Source: Margaritispora aquatica (lineage: Eukaryota; Ascomycota; Leotiomycetes; Helotiales; Discinellaceae). From it: DNA of 64,000 nucleotides. Location: the NCBI GenBank assembly GCA_007644065.1, contig VJWN01000013.1, forward strand, positions 186,001 through 250,000, read 5' to 3'. Of the stretch, positions 21,974 to 32,893 are shown in pieces. Position numbers and translations under genes: made by a program. The notes beneath the pieces were generated by a model. It ran no database searches. It had not been told where the DNA came from and saw only the letters and a program-made list of their open reading frames with translations. Numbering within the stretch: position 1 is the first letter of the stretch; every line of letters begins with the position of its first letter.

Positions 21974-24900
21974 GCGGAATCGACATCGAACCTCCTGACA
22001 CATAAGGGGAGCCGAGTCACCAACACTGGGGTTTGATCTTAATCAAAGCCGTGGTAAGGAGGATTATCACACGGGATCAGGCTGTCGGTGGTTATCATAA
22101 GTCCTTTGGACCTTATGCCTGATGCAGCGTTACACTCACAATTGTCCCTCATGATACAACTGCGAACCGACCAGAAACTCTACTGCCCGCAGTCTTGCGA
22201 AATGGTAACCTGGTCTAAAGCTTCACACAACACCATCATGTTTCTGTGCCCAGGAAAGATTTTCGACGATGGTAAGCCGTCCATTTTAAAATCTTCGTGG
22301 TCTATAAAGCTATCTAGACAGGGCTAAGATAAATCGGCGTATTGTGTAAACAATGCAAAGAACACATCGCTGCTAACAGTATGCCACGCATCTCTCAATC
22401 CTCTTGCAAGCTTCGGTTGTGCATCAAGTATTTATGTTGTCTTGCATCAAGCTTGCCTTATTCTGTGTTAAATCCCTCCATAACCCCGTTTCGTGTCTAC
22501 CAGGTATCTGCCATTTACCTGCCTTCTATCTGCCATTTGTTCGCTATTTGTGTAACATCTCGGATTCCTCTTCCTTGGAAGCCTTTCCACCAATGCTTTA
22601 TTATCCCTCCAAGCTTAGCCAGGCTGGACCGTTTTCTTGTATCTGTTGCCACGAGGTTTGAGAGGTCGAGTTATGAGACTATCTCATTCTGCATCATTTT
22701 GAAAGGATTCTATTACTTCACGGTTCGTAGATTCGGAGGAGATGCAAGGAAGAATTAGCAATTGTTGCTAAATAGAATCTTTGTGCATCCACTTACCATC
22801 GCCCTGCGTGCCTGTGTGCTCTTCGTATGGATGTGGTCGCTGTTATCATCGCGATTCGTCACACGCCATCGTCCCCAAGCACCCATATTACTCTGCAGTT
22901 GTGGTCCTTTCACTTTGGGCTTTCAAATGTATAATCGTCTCTATGCTCTCCCATTCATTTTCATGTTCAAATCGTCAGCTGCCATACGCCAGCAGCTCTA
23001 ATATTGACCCCTCCATGTTTATAAGTATGTTTCCTTGTCGCGAATTGGTGCAGAATTGGTGCAAGGCTCTCCACTATCAGGTCTGCAGCTGTGTGTCTAT
23101 TTCGTCTCGTTATGTGATGCATCGGGATTTGGGGCCTCGAAAATGACCTGCGCTTCCTGATGTTTGCGTCAGCATATTTTTTACTACACGTAATAAGCCA
23201 GATATCTAAATTCACAAAGTGAATGGACGTACCTGCGATGGATGTTCATCTTATTCCCCTTTCATTCCAAGTCCATGGTCACTGGCTGGCCTCGACTCTT
23301 TCGGGGAGGAGCATCTCTCCAAGCGTTGGCTATGTTACTTCCCAACCCTTCAAAAGTTGTTGAGCATTGTTGATTCATACCCAGATCATTATCTTAGCCG
23401 GGTCAATGTTCTTGAAAGGATCGAATTCCAATTATTCTCACGCAAACTTGATGCTTCCTCCTTTTCGGTGCGTTATGTTGCTTTTAGACGTTGTCGTTGT
23501 TGCTTATTTTAAATGTTAGCTGTTGCTCGATGATACCTGTGTTTACCTGTGTAACTTACCGTTGCATTCTGTTGCTTTCTAGCTTGTATTCTTGTATTGT
23601 GTCAGAGTTTTGGCATCGCAAAACAGCTCTTCGATGACACGCACCTAATCTGTCATTTGCTCGAACTTTTAATGCATTTCGATTGTTGTCCGGCATTCTT
23701 GTCAAGCATTGTATTTGTGGTTGAGTATCGTGCAAGCCAGTCCGTCTCACCTCCCTGTTTATGTGTTTCTCGAATTGTTCGAAGTCATCGCTGCCCGGCA
23801 AGTGCTGGACTGTTAGCAGGCTCGAACTCCTTATGATCCTATCTACCCACGAACACTTACCAACCCAATACCTTAACTATCTGCCACCTCTTATTTATGC
23901 TTCTCGTTGTACTGTTTATCGCTGCAAACATACAAATTTCGAACCTTTCCAGATGATCAGCAGGCGTTCGAGAAACAAAACAGAATCCTCACCAAAACAC
24001 TACCTGAGTGAATAAAACACTTCATTAGGCGCTACTTGGTCCTATGACTCGGCTACGCTCAAGTGGGAGAGGCTTGGTCCCGGCAACATCGTGAAGTGCG
24101 TCACTCCTACGAATTATTCGGAGATGAGGCAGGCGAATCCACGGATGTGCTAGAGGTTTGGCTGAGGGACAGACTTAGGTTGAGCAAAACTGAACAAAAA
24201 GGATGCATGTTGTTCATAGTCTCGAGCTTTTTTCGTCGATGCAATTTTATGTTTAGAAGGTCTGCGACAGGTTCGGATATACCTAGTCTCAGGCGTTTTT
24301 ATATATAACTCTTTCTCGTAATATGTTTTGAAATTACCGTCTCTCTGCATTTTTGCACGGTGTATACATCTCATCGAACTCAACCTCACACATCCTGTAC
24401 TTAAAAATGCAAAAGAACACCCACAATCATAATTAGTTGACAACCTTTCTCGTCATACCAATTATCTTTTCTTACCACTTGCTATCTTTGCAACAAAAGT
24501 AAACACCAGAAGCAAAAACTCAGGGCCACCTAGGGTCCGTAGAAAAACCCCCCGGAAGGGTTTATTTGAAGTCGTGGGTGGCGTCTCTTTTTTGTTCTGT
24601 GTGATATTGTTAGCATACAATGAGTTGGAATACTCACCTGGAGCTACCCAGGTGCACCAGGTTGTCTCTCGACGCCCCTGGTGCGGAGGAGAAAGAAGTA
24701 AACGGGGTTATAGAGGTGGTTTGAGGGGTGCACGCGGATGGGGAGGGCTAGGTCTAGTGTCGGGCTCTTCGTGGGTGATTGTTTTGCCTTGGTGTTGAGA
24801 TTGGTGTTTGTGTTTGAGATGAAGGGAATAGCGAGATGCTCTTGGGGCTTTTGTGTTCGTGAGGCGAGCTATTGGAGTAAGTGAGTTTGACGAGCATGTT

Positions 24901-25121
24901 TTCATATTCTTGTGTCAAAATTCGTCTTGATCTTTGCTACAAGTTCAGAGAGAAGATTGACTGTAAACTCTAAGTGTTTACTTCCGGGAACGCGGGCCAG
25001 TGCCCACCTCGAGGGTCTGATAAAAGAAAATTCACAACAAGACTCTTTTCACCAAAGAATAAAAGGCAAGAAATCAAATTAAAGCATAATGTTGTTTTAT
25101 TTCTTGATTGTGCTTCAAAAT

Positions 25122-25830
25122 TTAACCATTACACCATATACTATCAGAAAAGAAATTCGCGCCCCGGTATTTAAGTCTATAAACCTGTTAATTCGGGCCT
25201 GTCTCGGGTCTTCGTGTATTAGTTCGAAGCACAAAAATACACTCTCGAGCAAGTCAAAAATTCAATGATTAGATCTCTGGGCGTGTTTGTGTATTGTAAT
25301 TCCCTGATTTATGTTACATGCTTACAGCGTTTACCTCTTCGCTATGTCTTTGCCAGAAACAAAAATTGCGAGCCGTGGTATTTGAGACTATGAACACCTT
25401 AAGCCGGGCCAGCGTCGGGGCTCCAAAAGCGACAGAGTAAGTAGTGAACAAAACTGTCGAAAGTCTACATCAGAATATCAAGATACTTTACAAGTTCCAC
25501 AGTCTTCGCTTAGTTCAAGACGGCTTTTGTGCTGTATACATCAAGATTCTACTTCTATTGAATTACATCTTCTAAGAAGAGAGAGCGAACTCTTGCAATT
25601 CGTGTTTCGTTTCCTCTAATTTATTCTTGGCGCTTTTGTGTCCAAAAGTCCACAAAGTGACAAAAAACGCTACAACTAGCAACTCTGACTTCACAGGAAG
25701 ATACAGAGAGATCGGGTTTGATGTATTACACATTTACATTGTTCATGGCACCTTCCCATTGAGCTATATGCCCATAGAGGAAAGCGCGGGCCGCGGTATT
25801 TGAATACATTTCTAACTTAATGGTCTGAGC
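25122..25830 (-). repeat. Three dispersed degenerate repeats with tRNA-like promoter boxes
   Basis: Three sites share a core around GGTATTT(G)A flanked by GC-rich palindromic bases, at about 25154-25200, 25363-25410 and 25781-25830. About 28-33 bases from each core, the minus strand carries an A-box-like sequence: TATGGTGTAATGGTTAA (25138-25122), TAGCGAAGAGGTAAACGC (25344-25327), TAGCTCAATGGGAAGG (25766-25751). The core on the minus strand (TTCAAATACC) resembles a B box. None folds into a convincing tRNA. They may be tRNA-derived SINE fragments or mutated tRNA copies. Confidence 0.35.
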
Positions 25831-26242
25831 TAGTCACGGTGAGGGTAGGAACTGAAAGGAAGGAATGATGATATAACTAGAGGAATTCATGGAGAAGTCT
25901 TCCCAATTTCTTCAAGGATCATGGAATCTAACATGCATGTCTTTGGCACATTATAGCGCCATTATCAATCTCTTTTGCGGAAGTTATCGTCTCTAGAAGG
26001 CAAAGTCTAACGCCCTCAGTACGCACTACGAACTCTCCAGAATCACCAAGTACACACAACACAAGAGCAGCACCACCACCAGCACCTTTCCAATCTCAAA
26101 AATGCAGCCAAAGCAAGCCCTAATCAGTGCGACAAAAAAAAATGCATTTTTCAGCTCCCAAAAAGCCATTTCCAACCATCACCAAGAACGAGATACACAT
26201 ATTTAACTGTGGGATATAAGTCAGAGTAAACTCTCTCCCTCC

Positions 26243-26372
26243 GCACCAACAGGCATCGTGAACGAGTTCTTACGTCAGGTCAAATTGGTGTAGGTGGATA
26301 GCGCGGTTCAACGCACCAAAAGGCATCGTGAACGAGTTCTCACGTCGGGTCAAATTGGTGTAGGTCGGATAG
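26243..26372. repeat. Tandem duplication, two 60-bp copies with 70-bp period
   Basis: Copy 1 is 26243-26301 and copy 2 is 26313-26372. Both begin GCACCAA and contain GGCATCGTGAACGAGTTCT and GGTCAAATTGGTGTAGGT. They differ at a few positions, mainly T/C and A/G. Confidence 0.85.
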
Positions 26373-27387
26373 TGGGGTCTTGGGTGGAGGAGAAGGGTGG
26401 CCGAGGAGGACCAACGACCGACACGACACGATCCGACAACCGATGCATCGAGCGTATACGATTCCCGACCGACTTCAAAAATCCCACCGTCCGAGGGGTT
26501 TTCTATGGGACCCTCAGGGGTCCCGGAGTTTTGCTGGTGTAGGCTATTTTTTTGGGGGGGGGGAATTCTTTCGGAAAGGGAGAGGAAGGGGATTAGCTTT
26601 CTGCTGGTCTTGGATGATGAGACTATGGATGAAGTGGATTATGAAACGGATTTTGCTGTTTGTAGAGCTGTGTGACTGAAGTTGGTGTCAAGAGGTCAGG
26701 TATCACAGTAAACCATTTGAACGCTTCCGAAGGCTGAAAGGGGGTATCTATTTTCTTGAATTCATTCGCATGATGAGAAAATGTAGCTCTAGGTTCAGAG
26801 TTTCAAGGGAAGCACGGTTGGAGCATATAATCATTTTGGTAGGTGTGTTATGTATATTGGAGAGTTGGTCGGAATATATTAGCCTACTGGAAACTCCTGT
26901 TGTCCCGATTCAGCACGAGCCAAGAAGTAATCGTATCCATTTACTTCCGTGAGATTCCCTTAGTAAAAGTGATAGCCCTAGCAGGGAATTGCGGCTTCTA
27001 GACCGTGGAATCGAAGGGCACATAGAGGTACGCATGACTGCTCTGATCCCAACCAAGAAGAAGTCTAAGATGCGACACCTTTGAGTGATGAGGTTGACAT
27101 ATCAACCAACTGCGAACATGCAATTGAAATATCACTTAATCTTTCCGCTGCATCATAATTCACTCCTTGCTCCTGCTGCTAGACAGACCAGACCTATTTT
27201 GAAGTAATTCGCCATGGCCTCTCGAGCTACCATCAAGGTGTTTTCCTGAAAACATCATCTGGAACCACAGAGAAATATCTAGGCACCAAATATTTCTCTA
27301 GCAATCATGTCCTTGATCAATGGTCGCTGATGGGTGTTATGACTCCTTCCTGGATTCGTGGTAGCGAAGTCGCTCATGACGGTTTTC

Positions 27388-27538
27388 ATGTTAAGCGATG
27401 TGGTTTTAACCCTCGTCTGAACTGTACTAAGTATGAAGAGGAGGAGCGATGAACACAGTGACGATCTTGATGTTAAGCGATGTGATTCCAACGCCTATCT
27501 AGACTGTAATAGAGTGGGGAGAATCAACATAGTGACGA
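27388..27538. repeat. Degenerate direct repeat, two copies
   Basis: Copies at 27388-27464 and 27470-27538 both start ATGTTAAGCGATGTG and end with an AGTGACGA-like sequence. Many of the differences between them are transitions. Confidence 0.6.
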
Positions 27539-27598
27539 GTACGTTTTCCTCCGCTGAATCACTCCAGCAACGAGTAGTGGGTTTTCTGGCCCTGTTCT

Positions 27599-27608
27599 CT
27601 ATATAAGG
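27599..27608 (+). promoter_or_regulatory. TATA box of the 33-residue peptide gene
   Basis: CTATATAAGG is followed by a CT-rich initiator region (27610-27645) and a long CAA/TCA-rich leader up to the ATG at 27799. This is the layout of a strongly expressed fungal promoter. Confidence 0.6.
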
Positions 27609-27798
27609 TGCCTCGCCCTCCTGGTATCTCTTTCTTTTTCATCATCAGCAACAAATTCCAATATTCAACAATCAACAATCATCCTCATCAATCATCATCA
27701 TCCACAATCAACAAACACCTTCAACAACTTTCAAAAATATCTTCAACTTTCAACATCCAACATTCATCTTCCGCGACAACAATCAACAGTTTCCATCA

Positions 27799-27966
27799 AT
27801 GGTAAGATTTCCTCTTCTCCAAACATGTCCTTCATATCTAACCTCACCCCCCAAAAACCCAATCTAGCCTCAACAATCATCTTCCACCAGTATCTTCGAG
27901 CTTTTCACCGCCAGCACATTTGAGCCTTTCTTTTCACCTTCAGCATTTTGCAACGACAGGATCTAG
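27799..27966 (+). CDS. 33-residue peptide gene with intron immediately after ATG
   Basis: Exon 1 is only the ATG (27799-27801). The 66-base intron has a GTAAGA donor, a TCTAAC branch site and a TCTAG acceptor. Exon 2 is 27868-27966. The product starts MPQQSSSTSIFELF and ends FFSPSAFCNDRI. It is Phe- and Ser-rich with one Cys, no signal peptide and no known domain. A good TATA box, CT block and A/C-rich leader precede it, so transcription is likely. Most of the leader lacks ATG codons in a good context. Alternatively the region is a non-coding RNA with a chance frame. Function unknown. Confidence 0.5.
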
Positions 27967-28431
27967 TCACAATCATACAACCAGGTGGGTTTGTCTCTTC
28001 TATTTCCCATGTATATACCCGGCCACAGCCTGGGGCCGGGATAGTGACGGCTATCCTGTTTGTCAGGTTCGATTCCTGTAGACTGGGTATATTTTTGGTG
28101 TATCTAGATTTGACCCTCTGTTCTCCATGGCAGTTGCTTCTCCGCTCAGCAGACCGTGCTGACCCCCCCTTCTCTTGTTTTAGATCTACAAGTTTGCCAA
28201 AATTACTGCGGTCATCATATCTTCCTCTGTGTGGGTGGAATTTTGGGGGGGTTATACAGGGATATTGAATTATAAATATATAATTGGAGTTTGGAGGATC
28301 ATTGCGTATTTTGTAATACATCGATGCAGAGATTCTGGGTTTTAGTGGAGGTTCTGTTTGTCACTGTCTTGGAACTGTTTGGATATCGGTTGTTAATTCT
28401 GAAATACGTTCATTTCAATCCTACAATGAGC
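27967..28431. other. 3' region of the peptide gene and of the RNase H-like gene
   Basis: A possible further intron starts at GTGGGT (about 27985). The region is pyrimidine- and G-rich. No conserved frame is seen. Confidence 0.35.
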
Positions 28432-29271
28432 TCAATTGTGACCTTCAGCTTGTTCCTCCGATTCATTGATCACGTTCGAGATTATCAACCCTGTCCTATT
28501 CTTCAAGCGAATCTTTCCCGCCTTCTTCGCTGCCCATCTTGCCTTCAAATTTCCCTCGACTCCCGCATTCCGCGGAACCCATCGCAGTTCCACACTCACC
28601 TCCAACTTACTCAGCTCGTCAGCAGCAACAAGCCCGGGCCCAATAACCTGCAATCCATGCAAAATCGTCCTGAATCTAAACAACGATTCCCTATATCTCT
28701 CAAACCTCCTCAAAGCAGCAACACAATCCGAGTAAATCACAACCTCACTGGGCCTCATATCGCCCGCCTTGCCCATCCACTGATCCCTCGCTACCTCCAG
28801 CGCTTGTGCAATAGCGTACATCTTCACAATGTCCCCAGCCGCCGATTCTCGCTTCCGCCACAACACCTCTTTCCAGCCCTCATCCTCATCATGGTACACA
28901 ACGCCAATACCACAGGTGTCGCGCTCGGCGCCGGGGAATCCACCAGTCCAGTACACAAGTCTGCTGGGGTCGCCGCGTTCCCAGACTTCTTCTGCTGCGG
29001 TCTTTAGCGCGAGGTCTCGAGCGGTGATGGTGATTGCCCCTTGGAATGTGATGCCGTCGAGTGTTGCGCGCATGGTGCGGATATGTTGGCGTGGGGTTGA
29101 TCCGTCGCGCAAGGCTCTGGGCTTGAGAGGAATGGTGCGCGAGTGCCGGGCGAGTGTGAGTTTGCAGAGCATACAGTCGGCAAGTTGACAGGGGTTTGTG
29201 CGCTGCTCTTGCTCGTGGAGTCGGCGGACTTTTCGGGATTCGTCTGGTGCCAGTTTGTTGTGGTCTACCAT
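28432..29271 (-). CDS. RNase H-fold protein with altered catalytic residues
   Basis: Single exon, 279 residues. Residues 1-95 are basic with a Cys pair (CMLC). The RNase H-like fold spans about 105-265: strand 1 with VYWTGGF, GIGVVYH, a helix with KMYAIAQALEVARDQ, VVIYSDCVAALRRF, VELRWVPRN, AGVEGNLKARWAAKKA. In active RNase H these positions read T-D-G, E-x-x-A, S-D-s and W-V-P-G-H-x-G-x-x-G-N-e-x-A-D. Here the first Asp is Gly, the Glu is Lys, and the final His and Asp are Asn and Arg; only the IYSD Asp remains. It resembles the RNase H domain of LINE-type retrotransposons, kept as a stand-alone intact frame. A host-recruited, non-catalytic nucleic-acid binder is the likely reading; a decaying transposon tail is the alternative. 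Confidence 0.8.
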   Translation of the reverse strand: MVDHNKLAPDESRKVRRLHEQEQRTNPCQLADCMLCKLTLARHSRTIPLKPRALRDGSTPRQHIRTMRATLDGITFQGAITITARDLALKTAAEEVWERGDPSRLVYWTGGFPGAERDTCGIGVVYHDEDEGWKEVLWRKRESAAGDIVKMYAIAQALEVARDQWMGKAGDMRPSEVVIYSDCVAALRRFERYRESLFRFRTILHGLQVIGPGLVAADELSKLEVSVELRWVPRNAGVEGNLKARWAAKKAGKIRLKNRTGLIISNVINESEEQAEGHN

Positions 29272-30204
29272 GGTGAGGAAGTTGTGTGTATGCGTGCTTT
29301 AGACGACGTTAGAGATTGTGATGACTGAAGGGGTTTTTATGATGGTAATTTGGTGGATTATAGAGTAGACAATGTGCTGTATTTGCGATGAGGATTACCA
29401 TAGATAGGCACTTTACGGATGGATTGATTTTGTTTGTATAGAGATGAGTCGGTAAAAAGTGTATCCCGGTCCGCAAGCTAACTTATAGTACAGAACCAGT
29501 ACCTGAGAACACAACGAGATGATAGGTCGGATTGACGAGAACCCGACTAGTTCTTGTAGCAGCGTGATCAGACATAGTCGAAACTCCAATAAAAGACTCG
29601 GATCGGAGGTTTAAAAGTTAGAAAAAATTTCGTAAACAATGAAAATCTGATCGATTTACTTGTAGCTGTCTCAGGTTGTATACCGTGATTGCTGTGATGT
29701 GAAATTCCAGTGCGGCAACGGTAGGAATTTGACGTCTACTGATGAGGACAGACTTAAGAGACACTGCCCAAGTTTGAGAGGTATGAAATGAATTTATAAT
29801 GCAGAACTTTATCGAAAACCTACCCTGGACGTGAAATCATCGTAAGAAAAGGACTCTACTTTAGCTCCGAGTGAATGCATAATATCAAAAATACACATTC
29901 GAAACAATATAAGAAATAAAGGAATAAAAACTGATGGCTTGGCCTCTATCATTTCCCCACGGAGTGATGATACTAGAGAGATCGACTAGAGCACAACCAC
30001 ATGCTTCGGAGGAAAAGAGTGGTGGGCACACCCAGCGCATCTGAACCCACTCTAGGTGCGTATCAAAAAGATCACATGACTCAACCACGTACATATATGT
30101 CACTACATCCTAGGAGGAACAGATTTGTTCTAGCTACTAGCTAGGCGTAGTAGCTCAATCGTACCCTGAAAGCTTAGGACTAACAACAGCTTTTCTCGAA
30201 AGCT
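29272..30204. other. Intergenic region
   Basis: This is the promoter of the RNase H-like gene and the 3' side of the thioredoxin-like gene. It is AT-rich with no supported frame. Confidence 0.4.
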
Positions 30205-30733
30205 CTACTTTCCGACAAAAGCGTCCAGCTTCTTCTGGTTGTACACATCTCCCTCAACAAGCTTGTCCCAAACCTAGGTACAAGCATCAGTAAGCGAGAA
30301 CCAAACCGCCTCGAAGGACATCGAACTCACCCCCTCTGGCGTAACCTTCACGATAGTCGGCAGATTCGTGACATTGAACGGTTCCTGCCTCCATGGATTC
30401 TCCGCATTCCGCCATCTAAGGTACTCTCGGATCAGTATTGCATTTCCTCCCCCTCCTCTCCCAGAACCCTTCTTATTCTCTATACACATAAATCGGCAGT
30501 AAAGCAACTCACTCAGCAGGCTGTCCCGCATACACAACCTTGGCCACATCCTCCGTGACACCAAACTTCTTGTTCACAAACGGCTCGGCTTGGCGACAGT
30601 CGCCACACCACGACCTGTTTCCCGTCAGGGAGGCGTAGACGACTAGGAAGGCGGGTTTGCGGGACGTGGCGGCGTTGTTTTTCATTGATACTGCGAGGGC
30701 TGCAGGTGCTTCTTTGGCGATTTGGAGAGGCAT
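30205..30733 (-). CDS. TXNDC17-like (DUF953) thioredoxin-fold protein
   Basis: Small cytosolic disulfide reductase of the TRP14/TXNDC17 type. Exons are 30733-30513, 30415-30331 and 30273-30205, with introns of 97 and 57 bases, giving 124 residues, the usual size. The active site is WCGDC at 42-46, the exact family form (W-C-x-D-C). A cis-Pro segment (NLPTIVKV) follows, then EGVWDKLVEGDVYNQ, typical of the C-terminus. Expected role: reducing small disulfides or dynein-light-chain-like substrates, by family. Confidence 0.93.
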
Positions 30734-32893
30734 TTTTCTTGGTAGGTGAGGGTGGGGGCGGAGAAGTCGTTTGTTTGGTGTTGAGATAGGTCTGCTAGAC
30801 TCCGATATCTCTGGGTTTGCTGAAGTAAGATGATTTTCTGATAGGATAGTAAGATGGAAATGTTTGTATCGCGAGAAGAATTGCTGTTTCTATGGGATGT
30901 CGTTCAATTCAGGTTCAGGTATCAATGTCTCACTGGTTGGGGCGGAGCGGAAATATCTTGGCCGAAGCGGCATGCGCAACCTAATTTCAACATCATTCCT
31001 TCCGATCACGTCTTCAGGAATCACTTCGACTTGGAGGATATCGGCTTTAGATATGACTGATGTGCATGTAAGTGAGATTGCAAAGCTTATTGGGGCTCAA
31101 GCTTAACGGACGTTCAGTCATAACACCATGGATTCTACGTGCACAGGTCACTAGCAGCCTTTTGCGCTCTTGAAGCAGATCCAGCAGATGTATCTAAGGA
31201 TTGCCAGCAGTTCCTGCAAGCGGGATTTTATTCGGAGTATGTCTCGATGGGAAAGGTTGTCGTCTTGCACTGTGCATTGTGTGAAGAAGAATTACCAACC
31301 ACAGAGGTTCAACACTCGATGCGCTGCATGCATGCTGGACTTGGCGCCATTTTACTGCAACTGCTCTTTCGCATACGTTTCTCCCGGCGAAGGACAGTAT
31401 ACATACACAGTCACAGTTAAGTTCATTGCTTGAGAGATGCAGGAAGATATTTTGCTTGGAGTTTAGAAGGTGTGTAGTACGTTCCCGCTACCCCTCTATA
31501 TATCACTAGGTGTCTTCAAACGATTGTGGCCCTCGCATTAAGGAATCTAGAGGCTGTTTATTCTATTGAACGAAATGTGAAGGCATAGTTTTCTCTGAAT
31601 GGAACTGGAAATCTTGGATATCATGATTCTCGAGCGGAAATGCCCGGTCAATCGATTTTTTAGCCTACAACCCCCCGACCCCCCAATTCCGATACCTTGA
31701 TGCAGATGCAGATGCAGAACACAACACAGATACATGTAGTGTAACCATCTTTCTTACGAGTCCCTGCTTAAGTTGGAAGAACAAGAACTATTGCTTCGGC
31801 AGGGAAGGTCTAGAGCCAACAAGCACACCAGTTCGATTCGAGTTTAGGTATGATACCTATTATATCGCCCAAGCAATACTTACCACCTAGTGTTGTGGCA
31901 AGAGTCTTCTTTGATTTCACAAGAGATCTTCAAAGGTGGTAATTTTTGGTTTGGTCCATAACACTTGGCAAAGCCCGGTTTCAAAAGGGCGAACTCGACG
32001 TTGCATAAACATTCACAACTTTCATAAATTCGCGTATGCACAATGCCGTGCATATTCGGGTAAATCCCCATCCAACCTCTCAACCAAACATTGATCACAG
32101 GAACCTTCCCCGATCAAACACCCGACCCAAAATACGTTGTAGTGACCTTTTTGATCTCAGGCTGATACAAAACAACACCCACCCGCATATTGTTATCAAG
32201 GAAATGGAGAAGTGCGGAAGAAGAAAAACGTATCGACCAGGATGCAATTGTCGTGTTCGGATGCATACTTTGGCATATATTATGCACAAAACAATACAGT
32301 ATCAGCGGGTATATTCTCCTTACCCCACAAGGGAGGCGGGATGACGGCTGCCAAAGTCGATCATTGAAGTGACCCGTTGAGCTTCAAAGTGCTTATGCAT
32401 ATCGATGCTGGCGACGACAGTAGGATGGATACCAATCAAATGGCTTCGCTTTCGCGTGCAAACGAATACGACGGAAGCCGAGAGATGGATCATCACAGCT
32501 TGTTCAAGATCTGCATGAGGCACCAATCAAGAGAGAGTTGTTGAATCATTCCAAAGCGATGAAGAGAAGGAAGAAACTGGGACGACGACGTTGCAAATTG
32601 AGTCGTATTCTCATCGGTTGGTTTCATGCAGGTGTAGGAAACTCTAACTTGACGCTGAAGAAAGCTTTTGGATGAATTTAAAGATAAGTGAATAGCTGCC
32701 CCTCCTGCTTTTTTGATCTGTTATCTCATATTGACTCGTCTAAACTTCATTACTTCCCGAATTTATACCTGAGAGTCCACTTTGATAACCAACGCAAATT
32801 ACTTACTTATCTTTCACCATTTCCCCTCAACACATTATTAAACACCTTCAATCAAATCCAACTCATCTTAGTCCAAGTACCGCCATAGTCATC
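30734..32893. other. 2.2-kb intergenic region, no supported gene
   Basis: This is the promoter side of the thioredoxin-like gene and of the P450. Frames at 31139-31433 and 32036-32372 lack domains or splice logic. A CT-rich leader with ACACATTATTAAACACC-like sequence precedes the P450 start. Confidence 0.4.

Larger units (their letters stand above)
21974..27598. other. 5.6-kb gene desert with degenerate repeats
   Basis: I find no supportable gene. Frames of up to about 140 codons at 22342-23836 and 24063-24443 lack domains or codon structure. Local features are tRNA-like repeats (25122-25830), a 70-bp tandem duplication (26243-26372), a degenerate direct repeat (27388-27538) and a short Gly run at 26551-26563. 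Copies differ mostly by C/T and G/A changes, which fits repeat-induced point mutation. An isolated MASRATIK reading frame at about 27213 may be a lost first exon. Confidence 0.4.

Noticed and set aside
22342..23836. Series of 80-140 codon frames in the gene desert
   Set aside because: T-rich composition, mutual overlap and no recognisable motifs or consistent splice sites.
25740..25800. A genuine tRNA gene on the minus strand
   Set aside because: An A-box-like start is present but acceptor and anticodon stems do not pair and the B box is degenerate.
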